DNA of 64,000 bases from Anagrus nilaparvatae. Lineage: Eukaryota > Arthropoda > Insecta > Hymenoptera > Mymaridae. The notes under the pieces were generated by a model. The model had not been told where the DNA came from. It did not search any database and saw nothing but the letters and a program-made list of their open reading frames with translations. The DNA is taken from the NCBI GenBank assembly GCA_022575985.1, contig JAKSXM010000007.1:3412501-3476500 (forward strand). Direction: 5' to 3'. How positions within the stretch are numbered: the stretch's first letter is position 1; the number at the start of each line of letters is the position of its first letter. Positions 45,850 to 57,020 of the stretch are shown here, piece by piece. The translations under genes and the position numbers were made by a program.

Positions 45850-46520
45850 TTTTGCCCCACTGTGCGCCCCTTTAAAAAGGGCAAATTTGACCCCCCCCCC
45901 TTAATTTTTAAGTTTTGAAGTACCCCCTCCCTATAAACATGTTCCATGTTAAAATTAAATTTTATAACTATAAATTTTATATTTGACATTATTACATTCA
46001 GTGTATTTTACGTATGTAGTAAAAATTTCAGAATGTGATAAGAATAAATGAATAAATGACAAATAAATAATAACTGTGTTGTTAAAGTTACAAAACTTAT
46101 AACCGGTTTGTGTACACACAACCAAAATGCATGGAACATGTTTACTTACTCTGTGGAAATAATAACATTATTAACTTTAATTCTATTACTAATATTAATG
46201 TCTTTAATACTACTTTTAATATTAGAAAAACTAATAGGACAAATTTGGCCCCCCCCCTTAAATGGGACAAATTTGACCCCCCCTCTTAAATGGGACAAAT
46301 TTGACTCCCCCCCTTAAATGGGACAAATTTGACTCCCCCCCCCTTAAATGGGAAAAATTTGACCCCCCCCCCCCTTAAATGGGACAAATTTGACCCCCCC
46401 CCCCCCCTTAAATGGGACAAATTTGACTCCCCCCTTAAATGGGACAATATTGACCCCCCCTTAATTTTCAAGTTTTGAAGTACCCCCTCCCTATAAACAT
46501 GTTCCATGTTAATATCATAT
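45850..46520. repeat. C-rich minisatellite in a catgttccatg-bounded element
   Basis: From about 46225 to 46460 a unit 'ttaaatgggacaaatttgac' plus a C run of 5-15 recurs about eight times (27-34 bp each). A single unit and the same flanking words (tttgaagtaccccctccc, aacatgttccatgtt) occur at about 45860-45955. The C-run length varies from unit to unit. Translated frames across it (for example 46286-46636 minus) are artefacts of the repeat. Confidence 0.8.
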
Positions 46521-46860
46521 TCAAATATTTTAAATAAATTTAATTTAATTATAATACAGACCTGATGATGGGAATTTATTCCTGAAACTAGTCGTCTAAT
46601 TATTATACAAAAACAAGTTGTAAAAAGAAGGATCAATAAATAAATTAAAATAAATATGTTTTGATTTAATTAATTAAAAATATCATTTAAATATTATTGT
46701 AATTTACTATGTAAAGGGTAAAAAAAACCCGTCCAATTTTATCATCGTTTGATGTTCAAATATTAAATAAATAAATAAATAAATAAATAGTTGTAATAAA
46801 TTTTAAAACTATTTTTTTCAATAAAAAGATGAAAAAATATTAAAAATGACTTATGTACCT
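46521..46860 (+). repeat. possible retroposon tail with (TAAA)n
   Basis: 'cctgatgatgggaatttatt' followed by cctgaaactagtcg and, at about 46766, a TAAA simple repeat. This arrangement resembles 3' tails of non-LTR retroposons, but no reverse transcriptase is present. Weak call. Confidence 0.3.
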
Positions 46861-47169
46861 ATTCAACTGCAAGAAATCTATAGAAATTAGGGTGATTCAC
46901 AAAAAAGTGCTCAAAAAATGCTCTTCCTGAAGTGTGTTAACGTTTAGGCTATAAAATGACTCCATGCCAATTTTAAGCTCATTTTAAGAACGTTTTAGGG
47001 GTCGACCAAACCCAGGGTAGCCCTCAAGTGGCTGGTTAACACCAAAAATTTGTGTAAAACACGAAATATTTTTTTAAAAATGAGTTTTTTATATTTCGTG
47101 ATTTTTTTCGGTGTCGCTAAGCTCAAAAATGAGGACCCCATATCCCAAAAATGCCTTAAATACCCTTAA
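46861..47169. other. moderately GC-richer sequence, nothing recognised
   Basis: Includes an inverted pair around 47068-47102 (acgaaatatttt / atatttcgt). No gene. Confidence 0.35.
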
Positions 47170-48700
47170 AACACAGAAAAAACTCCTAAGGCAATTATTC
47201 AAATAACGCTGTCATATTACATTTTGACCAAAATACTTACGTTTGGTCTAATTTTTTTGTGTAAGTACTACCTATTATTCGCCGTAAATCGCAAGTTTTT
47301 CATCAACGATTTTTTCATCGCTATAGTTAATAAAGCAAATTATTAACATTTTAGGCCCAAAATGACCAATTTTCAAATTTCTGCTAAAATTGTAATGCTG
47401 AATTGCTCATTTTATTTTTTATATTTAAAATTGTTAATTTTTTCAAATAAATGAAATTAACTTTTAACTATAAATATTATTTTTATTTTTAAAGTAAAAA
47501 ATGATTAACTATAAAAGTCATGGGCACACGCGCCCTTTTTATTTTAAATTATTGTTTTTTACAAGTAAATAAAAAATGGCATGAGGTCAATTGTTAATTA
47601 TAAAAATTTTTTTTCTAAATTTTATTTACTATTCCGTGTTTTCATGAGTCAAAGAATAATTTTCTTTTTTTACAATAAATATTCATCGTTTAATTTGTGT
47701 TGTTGAAGTTCGTGGTCAAAGCAACGATGATTCTTACTCACTTTCAATAGGACACGTATTATATTTTAAAATAAAAAACGTATTAGTTACTAGTCTTCTT
47801 CTGATGTGCTTGAAAGTTTTTGAGTGATTTATTAAATACTAGTATTGCATATTGTGAAGATACTTGGTGGAAAAGAAAAGTTTAACTTTTCAATATCTAA
47901 ATGTTTGTAAAATTTTCTTCTACAACAGGCAAGTATCATTTAAAATTTTTTACTTCTCATTTCTCCAATTTTTCAATCTCCGTAAAGCTCAATTTTTTAT
48001 CACTAATTTATTCCCCGTATTAACAATTTTAAACCTAAAATTACCAGTTTCAAAATTGCTGCAAAAATTAAAACTTTTAAATTGTTTTTTTTTACGGGTC
48101 ATTTCAAAGACTTCTCTGGGAAGTTAGTGATCGTAAATATAAACTTTTTTTAAATTTGAAATCTTACCTGCTCAATCCGTGGCAGTTTTCCGAACCCCCA
48201 AAACCAAGTATATAAGAGTTTTTTTATGCAGAATAATAAATACAAGAAGTGTTGAAAAACAGAAACATCAAAATTCTTAAATACCAATGCAGATTTGATA
48301 AAATATCAGAAATAATTATTTATAAAATAACATAAATATACATAAAATACTAAGTTTTATAAAATAAATTTCGGAATTCATTTTAATTAAAACTTTGATG
48401 TATTCTGATTTTACAAATTTAGAATTGAATTTTTCTACAAAATTTTTGTGTGTCTCGGAATTCGGAAAACTGACACGGATGGCCAATGACAGTAATGACC
48501 AGTGAATGGCGAAACTTACCTAAAGTAAGAATCTTTTCCAAATGAGCCGTTTCCAAAATAGGCGATAATTTAAAATTATTCTATTTTGAAAATGGCTAGT
48601 AAAAGAGATAATTAAAATATTTTGTAAAACAGAAAGACAGTGCGTAATTTTTTAGTTCCATATAGTTTATTATTTTTATCAAAAATTTTTATTTGGTCAA
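47170..48700 (+). repeat. IR-array unit 3, boundary repeat and upstream block
   Basis: 47170-47420 matches 9130-9550 (unit boundary, foldback-family block) and 47502-48700 matches 1-1440 and 10356-11040. The open frame 47864-48127 is the third copy of the repeat-derived frame at 806-1063. About 48160-48520 is private to this unit. The empty site for the 222-bp MITE of unit 1 is at 48587-48594. Confidence 0.65.
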
Positions 48701-50034
48701 AAATTTAAAAATTGATTTTTTTTTTTAATTTTTGTAAAAAAAATCTGCTTCAATGAGACGCGTTTTGTACAACTGCAAGGTGACAACCTACTTCGAGATA
48801 TATCCCAAAAATATTAATCATTTAATGTGTAAACTAGTGGTGTCAAAAGACTCTTTAGTATTAACAGGGGGCATCTGATGAGATCAACTGATAATTATAC
48901 TTTTTAGTCCTTTGGTTTTTTTTAATCTGCACTGTAAAAATTCTTGTTGATGTATTTACTATCAGGATAGTAAATTTAATATCAACATTTCATTATCCAA
49001 TTATAAAATCACTCAGAAACAATAAATTAACTGCTACTTTTATTTAGCAGCTTTTTAGGCCCTATAGACAATTCATATTTCATAATAATGCTGGCAATCT
49101 GTTGATCAAAATAATTTTTTGTTCAGGAGAAATTTACTATTCAGACAGTAAATACCTGGATAAGGATGTTTTATTGTGAGTAGAGTCCCCTTGTAAATAA
49201 AATATTTAAAATAAATTTGTTCAATTCATAAATATTAATATTTACAAAATTCCAAAAAAAGTAATCTAATGAAAAAACCTGATAACTTTTTTTTTGAGTA
49301 ATAAATTTTGTCTATTTTATTAACGTTTCAATTCCTCATAAGCAGCCTTTTCAAAATCTATAATAATTTATAAAAATAAGTTATAGTTGATAATTATGTA
49401 TATATTATTAATACTAAAATTTAATTGGCCACGCCTGCGCCTAATAAATTCCAATAATAATAATATAAGATGAAAATAATTCGTACAATTTTTTTATATA
49501 AAAACTGAATCACAAAAACAATATTATGAAAGTTATTTTATCTAAAAACGAGAGCTCCGACCTCTAAAGCATAGATAAAAATACAAGATTAATGTACTTT
49601 TGCGGTCCATATACACTGAATAAAAAATCCGCTTGCGGCAAGCGGAATTTTTTTTCTCGTCAAACGATTGCAAATGACTTGAAACGTAAAGAAAATTAAA
49701 AAAAAAATTTTTTCCCGCTTACTTGGGATATGCGTATATCGGTATGACGAGATTTAAGAAAATTTTGGAAAAAGAAAAGAAAAAATGTTTTTTTTTTTAA
49801 TTTTCTTTACGTTTCAAGTCATTTGAAATTGTTTGCAAAGAAAAAAAAATTCTGCTAACCACAAGCGGTATTCCGCTAGCCGCAAGCGGAATAATTCCAC
49901 AAGCGGATTTTTTTTTCAGTGTAGATAATTTTTTTATTATTAAATTTATGATAAATATCAAAGAAATCTATACATTCTTATATGGTTAATTTTTTTAAAA
50001 TTTTGATCTCTTTTTTGTGCAGATTGTTTAAATA
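48701..50034 (+). promoter_or_regulatory. 5' region of IR-like gene 3
   Basis: Homologous to 11061-12206, with a 308-bp MITE inserted at 49614-49921. AG at 50021-50022 after a T-rich tract precedes the ATG by 12 bases. No coding exon seen. Confidence 0.5.
49614..49921. mobile_element. 308-bp TA-flanked MITE with CACTG ends
   Basis: The left end CACTGAATAAAAAATCCGC and the right end GCGGATTTTTTTTTCAGTG are inverted, with TA on both sides (49612-49613, 49922-49923). The upstream region of gene 2 (about 12090) shows the empty site 'gtccatgtagataattttt'. A partial relative lies at about 57620-57670 (cacttaaaacgtaaag). Non-autonomous Tc1/mariner-like. Confidence 0.8.
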
Positions 50035-51867
50035 ATGAGGATAATCCGTTTAATTTGCATTTTACAACTTTTGGACGTTATTCAATCAAGTCCCATTAAA
50101 ATCATAACAAATCAGATTCTAGAAGAACTGAAACCAGAACGAGTGACTTTATACTCTGATTTCAAAAATAGAAGTAAGACCATTAACCATTGCAGCTATC
50201 AACTAATTTATGAGAATCTGCTGAGCCAAGTTCCAACTGTTACAATTGATCTTAATCGACCTGCGCCATCCATGAACTGGGTAGCCGGCGTTGTTGATTA
50301 TCATAAAAACATTAGTTCTCCGTTGCATATAATTGCCTTATCGGAAGACAAAAAGGATGAGTTATCTTTGAAAATATATAATACATTAATCTCAATATTA
50401 GAATCTTTATTTTACTTGACAGAAACTAAAATTGCTTTAATACTTAATCGTTATCAAAACTCACCTGATTTAATTCAAAAGATTTTTTCATGGGCAAATG
50501 AATACAATTTCATTAATTTTGTTATTTTAGAATGCGCACCTCGAAAAAGTTTAAAAGTTATTAATCATAATTTCTTTCACGATACAACTGCGGTAGCAAA
50601 ATATGAAACCAATGCAATAATTAAATATTTTCCAAATAAATTCGATAAAATGGTTGGATATATCATGAGAACTGGAGTGATGAAAACCGCTTGGCCAGCT
50701 TACTATAGGAATTATACTCGAAATTATTCTTACCGTAATAATATTTATTCATTGATATCCAGGTTAAAATCTTGGGAATATTTAATTGAATCGCTTAATG
50801 TAACTGTCCAATTTATTCCTACAGAAAAAGACTTAGTTTTCAACTTGATAGAAAAATATAAATTAGATGTTTATCTTACTTCAGTATATAGCTTGATTAA
50901 TTACAATTTAAATTCTTTTAGTTTTCTTAAATCAGAAAAACTTATAATTCTAGTTCCGATAATTCAAGAAGAGAATGTTAGCTTCATTAAGGATTTTTTA
51001 AAATTTTCACTTTTCTTTAGCGGAGTAATAATTTTGTTTCTTTTGTCGTTTTACATTTTGAAATTTTCTATCAAAGAATGGTCAGCTTTTAAGCTTTACA
51101 GTTTTTTGTTAGGATTTGGAGTTGATATAAATTTTCGTCGTAACTTGAAATCCAAGATGATGTTCTTTACTCTATTTGTAGCCTCCTTTTTTGTTCTTTC
51201 CGAAATTGTTTCCGATTTAACGAATATAAAATTCGAAACTAAAGAAGTAGCTGTGGTTGAAACTTTCGAAGATATACTTGAAAAAAATATTACAGTTTTA
51301 ATTGCTGAGCAATCCTATTTTTTATTAGGTTTAAAAGGAGTTCTAACAGGAAAAGAATTAAGGATTGCTGAGTTAGCTAAAGTTTACTCTTTTGGAAAAG
51401 TTGTTGCTGTCAATAATGTTGTGATTCTTCTTGAGAAAAACGTTGAAAATTTTTTTAATAATTATGAACAAAATTTTAATGGAATAAAATATAAAGCAAG
51501 TGAGTTAGTTCTTTACCAAATGTTAGAAGATTTTTCTTTTCAAATGAATTCTCCATTTAAAAGTAAGTTTGCTAAAATTCATTTGAGAATCTCTGAAGTC
51601 GGACTAGATTTAAAATGGCGGTCTGATTACGAACGCGCTAATAAAATTGAGAAGCGAATCGAGAATAATGATTTTGATGATGATGGAGAAAGTGCTTTAC
51701 CTTATGTTCTTTTTGCTGTAATGTTAGTGGGAATAATTCTTTCCCTGCTTGCTTTATTTCTAGAATTGCTTTGGTTTTACTACTTGTCTAAGATAGATTG
51801 GATAAGAAAACTGAAAAAAATTCTGAAAAGTCAGAGGAAAGTAAAAATTCGTAAAATTAAAGTTTAG
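50035..51867 (+). CDS. divergent ionotropic receptor (IR)-like chemoreceptor, copy 3
   Basis: 610 residues, intronless; same S1-M1-pore-M2-S2-M3 order as copies 1 and 2 (M1 about 322-344, M2 about 372-395, M3 about 556-584). The N-terminus and membrane core are nearly identical to the paralogues. Residues about 263-300 and 423-500 are specific to this copy. It ends at KIRKIKV with TAG, where copies 1 and 2 have CAG (Gln); the following bases still read ACKKSVLEV to a TAA. The protein is therefore about ten residues shorter by a probable recent C-to-T change. Loss of this short cytoplasmic tail need not abolish function. Role by family: ligand-gated cation channel in a chemosensory neuron. Confidence 0.85.
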   Translation: MRIIRLICILQLLDVIQSSPIKIITNQILEELKPERVTLYSDFKNRSKTINHCSYQLIYENLLSQVPTVTIDLNRPAPSMNWVAGVVDYHKNISSPLHIIALSEDKKDELSLKIYNTLISILESLFYLTETKIALILNRYQNSPDLIQKIFSWANEYNFINFVILECAPRKSLKVINHNFFHDTTAVAKYETNAIIKYFPNKFDKMVGYIMRTGVMKTAWPAYYRNYTRNYSYRNNIYSLISRLKSWEYLIESLNVTVQFIPTEKDLVFNLIEKYKLDVYLTSVYSLINYNLNSFSFLKSEKLIILVPIIQEENVSFIKDFLKFSLFFSGVIILFLLSFYILKFSIKEWSAFKLYSFLLGFGVDINFRRNLKSKMMFFTLFVASFFVLSEIVSDLTNIKFETKEVAVVETFEDILEKNITVLIAEQSYFLLGLKGVLTGKELRIAELAKVYSFGKVVAVNNVVILLEKNVENFFNNYEQNFNGIKYKASELVLYQMLEDFSFQMNSPFKSKFAKIHLRISEVGLDLKWRSDYERANKIEKRIENNDFDDDGESALPYVLFAVMLVGIILSLLALFLELLWFYYLSKIDWIRKLKKILKSQRKVKIRKIKV

Positions 51868-52015
51868 GCTTGTAAAAAAAGTGTTTTAGAAGTTTAATAT
51901 TTTAATTTCTATTTTATTATGCAATTTTAGTTTTCTAAAGATATTGGAATTTGGTGTTTAAAATAATAAAATTCTATAATTTTTTTGTGTCAACATTTTT
52001 TTTATAGAATTATGT
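51868..52015 (+). other. former tail codons and 3' flank of IR gene 3
   Basis: 51868-51895 is the readable remnant of the paralogous C-terminal tail; the rest is AT-rich flank. Confidence 0.5.
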
Positions 52016-52510
52016 TGTTTAACTAATTGGATAAAGAAACTGAAAAAAATTCTGAAAAGACAGAAGAAAGTAAAGTTTCGTAAAATTAAAGTTCAGACTT
52101 GTAAAAAAATGGTTTTTGAAGTTTGAAACGAAAAAATTCATTTTTTTTTTTTGTTAATCTTAGAAAGAAGTTACTTTTTATAGTGTAGAAAATAGGCATT
52201 TTTGCCCCAGATATTTAAAACAATGAAATTGTAATCTTTTTGCGTATTAGCATTTTATAAATTTAATGTCATTAATGTTTTTTATTTTTTATAAAATTTT
52301 GTTGTTAAATTATTGTAAATACTTTCTATTTTTTTCTGTTTTTTTTTCTGCTTGTATTATTTTTAGAATTGCTTTGGTTTTACTATACTTGTCGAAAATA
52401 AACTGCCTGAACAATTTCAAATTAATAGGAAAACCACGTTAGAAAATTAATATTCATAAAATAAAAGCTTAGCCTTTAAAAAAAAAAGTTCAGGAAAGTT
52501 TATGAAATTA
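52016..52510 (+). pseudogene. truncated IR-like 3' ends, copy c (two pieces)
   Basis: 52025-52125 reproduces the WIKKLKKILK to FEV tail and TGA of a receptor gene with few changes. After a MITE end (about 52140-52186), about 52330-52500 gives the older relic seen in units 1 and 2 (LFLELLWFY segment and basic tail, frames broken). So this unit carries both a young and an old 3' fragment. Confidence 0.7.
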
Positions 52511-53715
52511 TTTTATTGCGCTATTTTATTCAAGTAACTGGATTTTTGTGTTTAGAAATATTAAGGTTTGAAAATATTGAAATTAACATTAACCTAGTAC
52601 TTAAAAAATGTATTTGCAGAATAATTTTGTTGTTTGTATTTTTAATAAATTTAATTGTGTTATTGTTAAAACCTCCTGGACAGAAAATTAATGGGGTTCT
52701 AGGAGGTTTTGAATACCCCCGTTGATTCTATGTCCAGGGATATCTTTTTATTTGAGGACCAAAGAATTTTATCCAAATTAATTTTATTTCCCACATATAA
52801 AAATAAAAATTTTAATTTTAAATTTTTAAAATTTTAACAAAATAAATTTATTTTATTTTTTGATTTAATTACTTAAAAAAAAAAAAATTATAAAAGAAAA
52901 AAGTTCATAAAAAATTAATTCAAGTGAATTTTTGTGTTAAAAAAAGGAAAAAATTTTACCTACAGATTTTTTTTTTGCATAAAAACACAAATTTAATCCA
53001 TCCAAAAAAAATATTATTTTTTATAACATAAATTTTTTTTTTCTTTTTGGATGTCAAACCTAATTTTTTCCATGGGATTTTCAAATGACAATATCGAAGA
53101 AAAGATAATTTTCGTTGTTTTTATGTTTTTATACTTTTTTAGATATATTTTGCTATTGCTTGAAGAGCCGTAATGCCAATAATTTGGTAGCGTTTTTTTC
53201 AACGACAATATAATTTTGAAATTGATGATTGGAAATATATAATTTGCTTGAATTCCCACCACAAATTTAATTGTAAAATCCATAGTGAATGTTTTTAACT
53301 GTACGTAGTTCTTTAAAAAATTAAACTTCAGAATAAAACATCCAATCAAAACATCAAATATGAATAAATTATTTTCGACAAATTTTGTTTTTAAATTATT
53401 ATTCAGCTTCTTGACTGGAACTCTTTTTGTAACATGATGTCTCTTATAGTTCCTAAATTTTCAAAATTTAAAATTATTTAACAAAACGCCAAAATACTTC
53501 AATAAAAAACCAAAAACAATCAACTAATCAAGTACCTCATTCTCTAATATCCGTCAATTGATAAAAACTTTTTAAAAAACAAAATCTAAACAAACAAAAA
53601 AATTAAAAATTATTATTTTTATTTTTAATTTGAAAATCCTTGTGCCATTTACCTATAAATTGCAAACATATAATCTTAGTGACAGATAAAAAAAAATTTT
53701 TTTATAAACACTTAA
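52511..53715 (+). repeat. IR-array unit, downstream block (unit 3), array end
   Basis: Matches 7860-9010 of unit 1 in order, including the HINE-end relic at about 53163-53203 and 'ttcttgactggaactctttt' at about 53408. Homology stops near 53715, marking the right end of the array. Confidence 0.65.
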
Positions 53716-55238
53716 TTTATTTTAAAAAGTATGTGCACATAAAAAACACACAATTTTAGTATATGCAAATAAAAATTATAACAAAATCGATTGCATGTGA
53801 GTGCAATATTTATCTCTATCTCTCTCTCTAATTCTCTAAATATGCATATCTCTTGTGAATAAAAAAAAAGTATGTCATTCATTATAAAATCTAATAAGGT
53901 AATGACTTTCGTAAAAAAAAAAAACAGTAATTTAGAAAATGAAATAAACAAAACATTATTGATATTATCTTTTGACACCTAAATACAAAGTACACTTTTT
54001 TCATATAAAAAATAAAATTTAATATCATATTGTTCATCATCTTTCGTCAATTTATATCTATTTATCTCTCGTGTTATAGTTATTTGTCATTTTGACTCTA
54101 TGCATGTGTGTGTGTGCAATACTAAAATTCTTCGAAATTTAATGCCTTTATTGCAATTTATAAAATGAGATAAAGTGGGTGTTATAATGCACAAGTGGGG
54201 GGATATTTTATGAAAATTTTTTTTTTGCTTATAGTATGTAAAAGATAGATTATTTGAGACGACAAGAAGCATGCAATGAATATGAAAATTATTATGTGTG
54301 TATATGTGGTCTTATCATAATTCACTGATGCCAAATATTGATTTTGACACGTACACGTGATATATAAACTCAATATTGCAATATTTATATATGACGAAGC
54401 CAAAATATAAGACGTTTAATCAAGATATTTTTTTTTTAGTTACTTTTTTAACAAATTTTTTGACTTCATTTTTTTTTAATGAAATTTCAAGGCCGGAAAT
54501 TAAAAAAAATTAGAGCGTGTAAATAAAGAGTTTTTTTTATTAAAAGAGCCAGAAAAAAAGAATCATTTACGATAATTAAAGTAAATAAGTTTTTTTTTGT
54601 AAATTGTTGTTTTTAAAAATTGATGCTCAAGGCTTATTTTAATTTTTATTTAAAATTTTCTTAATTGATGCTATATTTGCTAAAAAAATTAAAACGCACT
54701 TTATAAAAATGTAGTGTCTAATTTGTGAGTCAAGGCATTTTAAAAAAAGTAAATTTTTTTAAATTTTAATAAAATAAAGTCAAAAAATTTAAAAAAGGAA
54801 AATAATTTGTTATAAATATTTTTTAAACAATTTGATATTTTTCCGAAAAAAAACTTGACAGTAGTAACATCTACTTTTTGCAATTCGAACTATTTCCCGC
54901 TTTTGTTGATAAAGTAGGATACTGTTGAATCCCCATACTCTTACATGATAATACAGAAACTGATATTAGCGCGAGAAAAGCAACAAAATTTAAAATTATT
55001 TTTTGTCAAATTATATATTTCAGCAAAATTAAAATTTTTTTGCCTAGGCTAATTAGATTGTTTTGGATATTTAAATAAAAAATGCAAATTTTAACAATAA
55101 TATATTTTTTATTTTATACTTAATCAATATTTTACAAAAGATTTATTGCAATAGCTATACAATATTTACAGAATTTTATTCTTTATAATTTTTCATCATT
55201 ATTTTTGCCCATAAAAATTAATCGCTATTTTATGCAAT
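53716..55238. other. unique AT-rich intergenic sequence
   Basis: Short overlapping minus-strand frames (53712-53978, 54087-54272, 54182-54403) have no recognisable domain and are not called. A (CT)n run lies at about 53815-53830 and a (TG)n at about 54105. TTTATT at 55142-55147 may be the poly(A) signal, on the minus strand, of the zinc-finger gene. Confidence 0.45.
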
Positions 55239-57020
55239 TTAATCTTTTTCACCTTGGCTGTTGGAGTTTGAATTTACTTTCTTTTGGTTCACTTTTCTTG
55301 TTCTCTTAAGAATATTTATTTTACGTGGTTTTATTTTAGTTTTTTTAGCTGGAACCATTATCGGTACCGAAATCGGTACATCATTTATATTTTGAACTTC
55401 GATATCAGTTTTTTTAAACAGAATTAATGGTGGCAAATTATTTGCAGCTTGAACTTCTACTTTAGGTTTTTGAATCGCAATTAATTTTGGGAAAACTTTT
55501 GCTTTTTGAACTTCTTTTAACTTCTCTTCAGGTTTTTTGAAGGAAATTAATGATGATAAATCTTTTTTAATGTCTGATTCTGTTTCAGGTTTTTTAAATG
55601 GAATTAATGGTGGTGGTAGAACAATTTTATTTTTAACTTCTATTGCTGGTTTTTTAAAAGGAATCAATGGAGGTAAATTTGCATTTTGAGTATCTATTTT
55701 AGGTCTTTTAAATGGGATCAATCTTGGAGGATTAACTGCATTTCGAGATTCTAATAATAACTTCATGGAGTGTATCATTTTTTTTATTATAGCTAAATCT
55801 TTAATGCTATTTGCAGAATTTAAAATTTTATTAAAATCCTCTAAAGCCTCTTCTCGAACTTTTCGCAGTTCCAAATTATTCTCATCATCACTATTTGAGG
55901 TATTGTTTTGAAAGTGTTCTTGCTCCTGATTATCAGCGAATCCATCATCAGATAAACTTTCGTTTTCATTAACATCCATTTTGACTTGAATTTTTGCTTC
56001 TTCAGCTTCAACGTTGGCTAAATATTTAATTAAACAGTGAACGTGCTCACACATTTTTTTACCATCTGGACAGGTGCAGGTATAAACGTGACTACACTTG
56101 TCGCATTCGGTACATCGAATGTCACAATTGCAATATTTTTTAATTTTTTTTAAAATATGAGACTCTTCCGGATTTTCCGTCAAATATTTCCAATTTCCTT
56201 CCTCTGCTATTATATTTTCCGTGCTTAATTCTAAAGAAATTGCATGTTTTTCTCGTATTTCTGATAATCTTTTTGGCATTCTTGATATGTTACTCAAATC
56301 CTTTCTGTTTAACAAATGAATACGCTCTAATTTATCATTTGGAGTTGCATTCTTTATTGGTTCTAAAATATCTTTAAAAGATACATTAGATTCTAATTTT
56401 TCTATAATTTCTTTTTTTTCAGCCTTTGATAGACGAAGACGAATAAGTTCATTTTCATGACCGACGTGAGTTTTGATAAATTTAACTTCAACTTTTCCAG
56501 ATGGTGAAATAGTTGCATCCATTCTTGCTGGACAAAAACCATTAATTTTATTGCTACCACGAGTCTTGCGTTTTTTATTGGCTGCACTTTTAAAAAACCC
56601 ATCTCTGAAGCATTTGAAAGATAATATTAAACATTTGTCCTTAGGTCTTTCCCTTCTACCACTAATAGAAGTGTAAAAAGTTACAGTATTTTTTTCCTCT
56701 TCTAATTTCCAATCATTAAATTGCGTTTCAGTTTCAAATTTTAAATTTTCTTTTTCAATGCGAATTTCATGCGCAGTTTCTAAATGTGTTATCATAGCTT
56801 CGCGTAAATTGCATTTAAAACTACATAAAGCACAACTTTTTAAACGCGATAATTTTCCATGAACGGATTGATGTTTTTTAAACGAGTCTATTCTTGGAGT
56901 TGAATAATTACATAGTTCACAAAAAAAATGTTGAGTTTTCAAATGTATTTTTTCGTGTCTATACAAGTTTTTACGTATTCTAAATTCTTTGTTACAATAG
57001 CTGCATTTATTTACTTCCAT
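55239..57020 (-). CDS. C2H2 and SWIM zinc-finger protein, probable domesticated MULE-type DNA-binding protein
   Basis: 593 residues in one exon. Domains in order: three C2H2 fingers (C6/C9/H22/H26; C34/C37/H50/H54; C63/C66/H79/H84). Then a FAR1/WRKY-GCM1-like region (about 98-200) with spaced C130, C137, C163 and H185/H188. Next is a segment ending HLLNRKDLSNI (about 195-245) of the kind that precedes the catalytic domain in Mutator-like transposases, and then directly a SWIM finger C315-x-C317...C324-x-H326. The transposase DDE core expected between the last two is absent. A long acidic linker (about 335-400) and a coil (about 385-425) lead to a tail with seven or eight degenerate repeats of PPLIPFKKP (about 431-560), ending in basic KPRKINILKRTRK. 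Likely a nuclear DNA-binding protein; targets unknown. The ATG follows an AT-rich leader next to a CG-rich stretch at 57090-57140. Confidence 0.8.
   Translation of the reverse strand: MEVNKCSYCNKEFRIRKNLYRHEKIHLKTQHFFCELCNYSTPRIDSFKKHQSVHGKLSRLKSCALCSFKCNLREAMITHLETAHEIRIEKENLKFETETQFNDWKLEEEKNTVTFYTSISGRRERPKDKCLILSFKCFRDGFFKSAANKKRKTRGSNKINGFCPARMDATISPSGKVEVKFIKTHVGHENELIRLRLSKAEKKEIIEKLESNVSFKDILEPIKNATPNDKLERIHLLNRKDLSNISRMPKRLSEIREKHAISLELSTENIIAEEGNWKYLTENPEESHILKKIKKYCNCDIRCTECDKCSHVYTCTCPDGKKMCEHVHCLIKYLANVEAEEAKIQVKMDVNENESLSDDGFADNQEQEHFQNNTSNSDDENNLELRKVREEALEDFNKILNSANSIKDLAIIKKMIHSMKLLLESRNAVNPPRLIPFKRPKIDTQNANLPPLIPFKKPAIEVKNKIVLPPPLIPFKKPETESDIKKDLSSLISFKKPEEKLKEVQKAKVFPKLIAIQKPKVEVQAANNLPPLILFKKTDIEVQNINDVPISVPIMVPAKKTKIKPRKINILKRTRKVNQKKVNSNSNSQGEKD

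Noticed and set aside
46286..46636. 116-codon minus-strand frame with SNLSHLRGGG repeats
   Set aside because: Direct product of the C-rich minisatellite; C-run lengths vary, so the frame is accidental.
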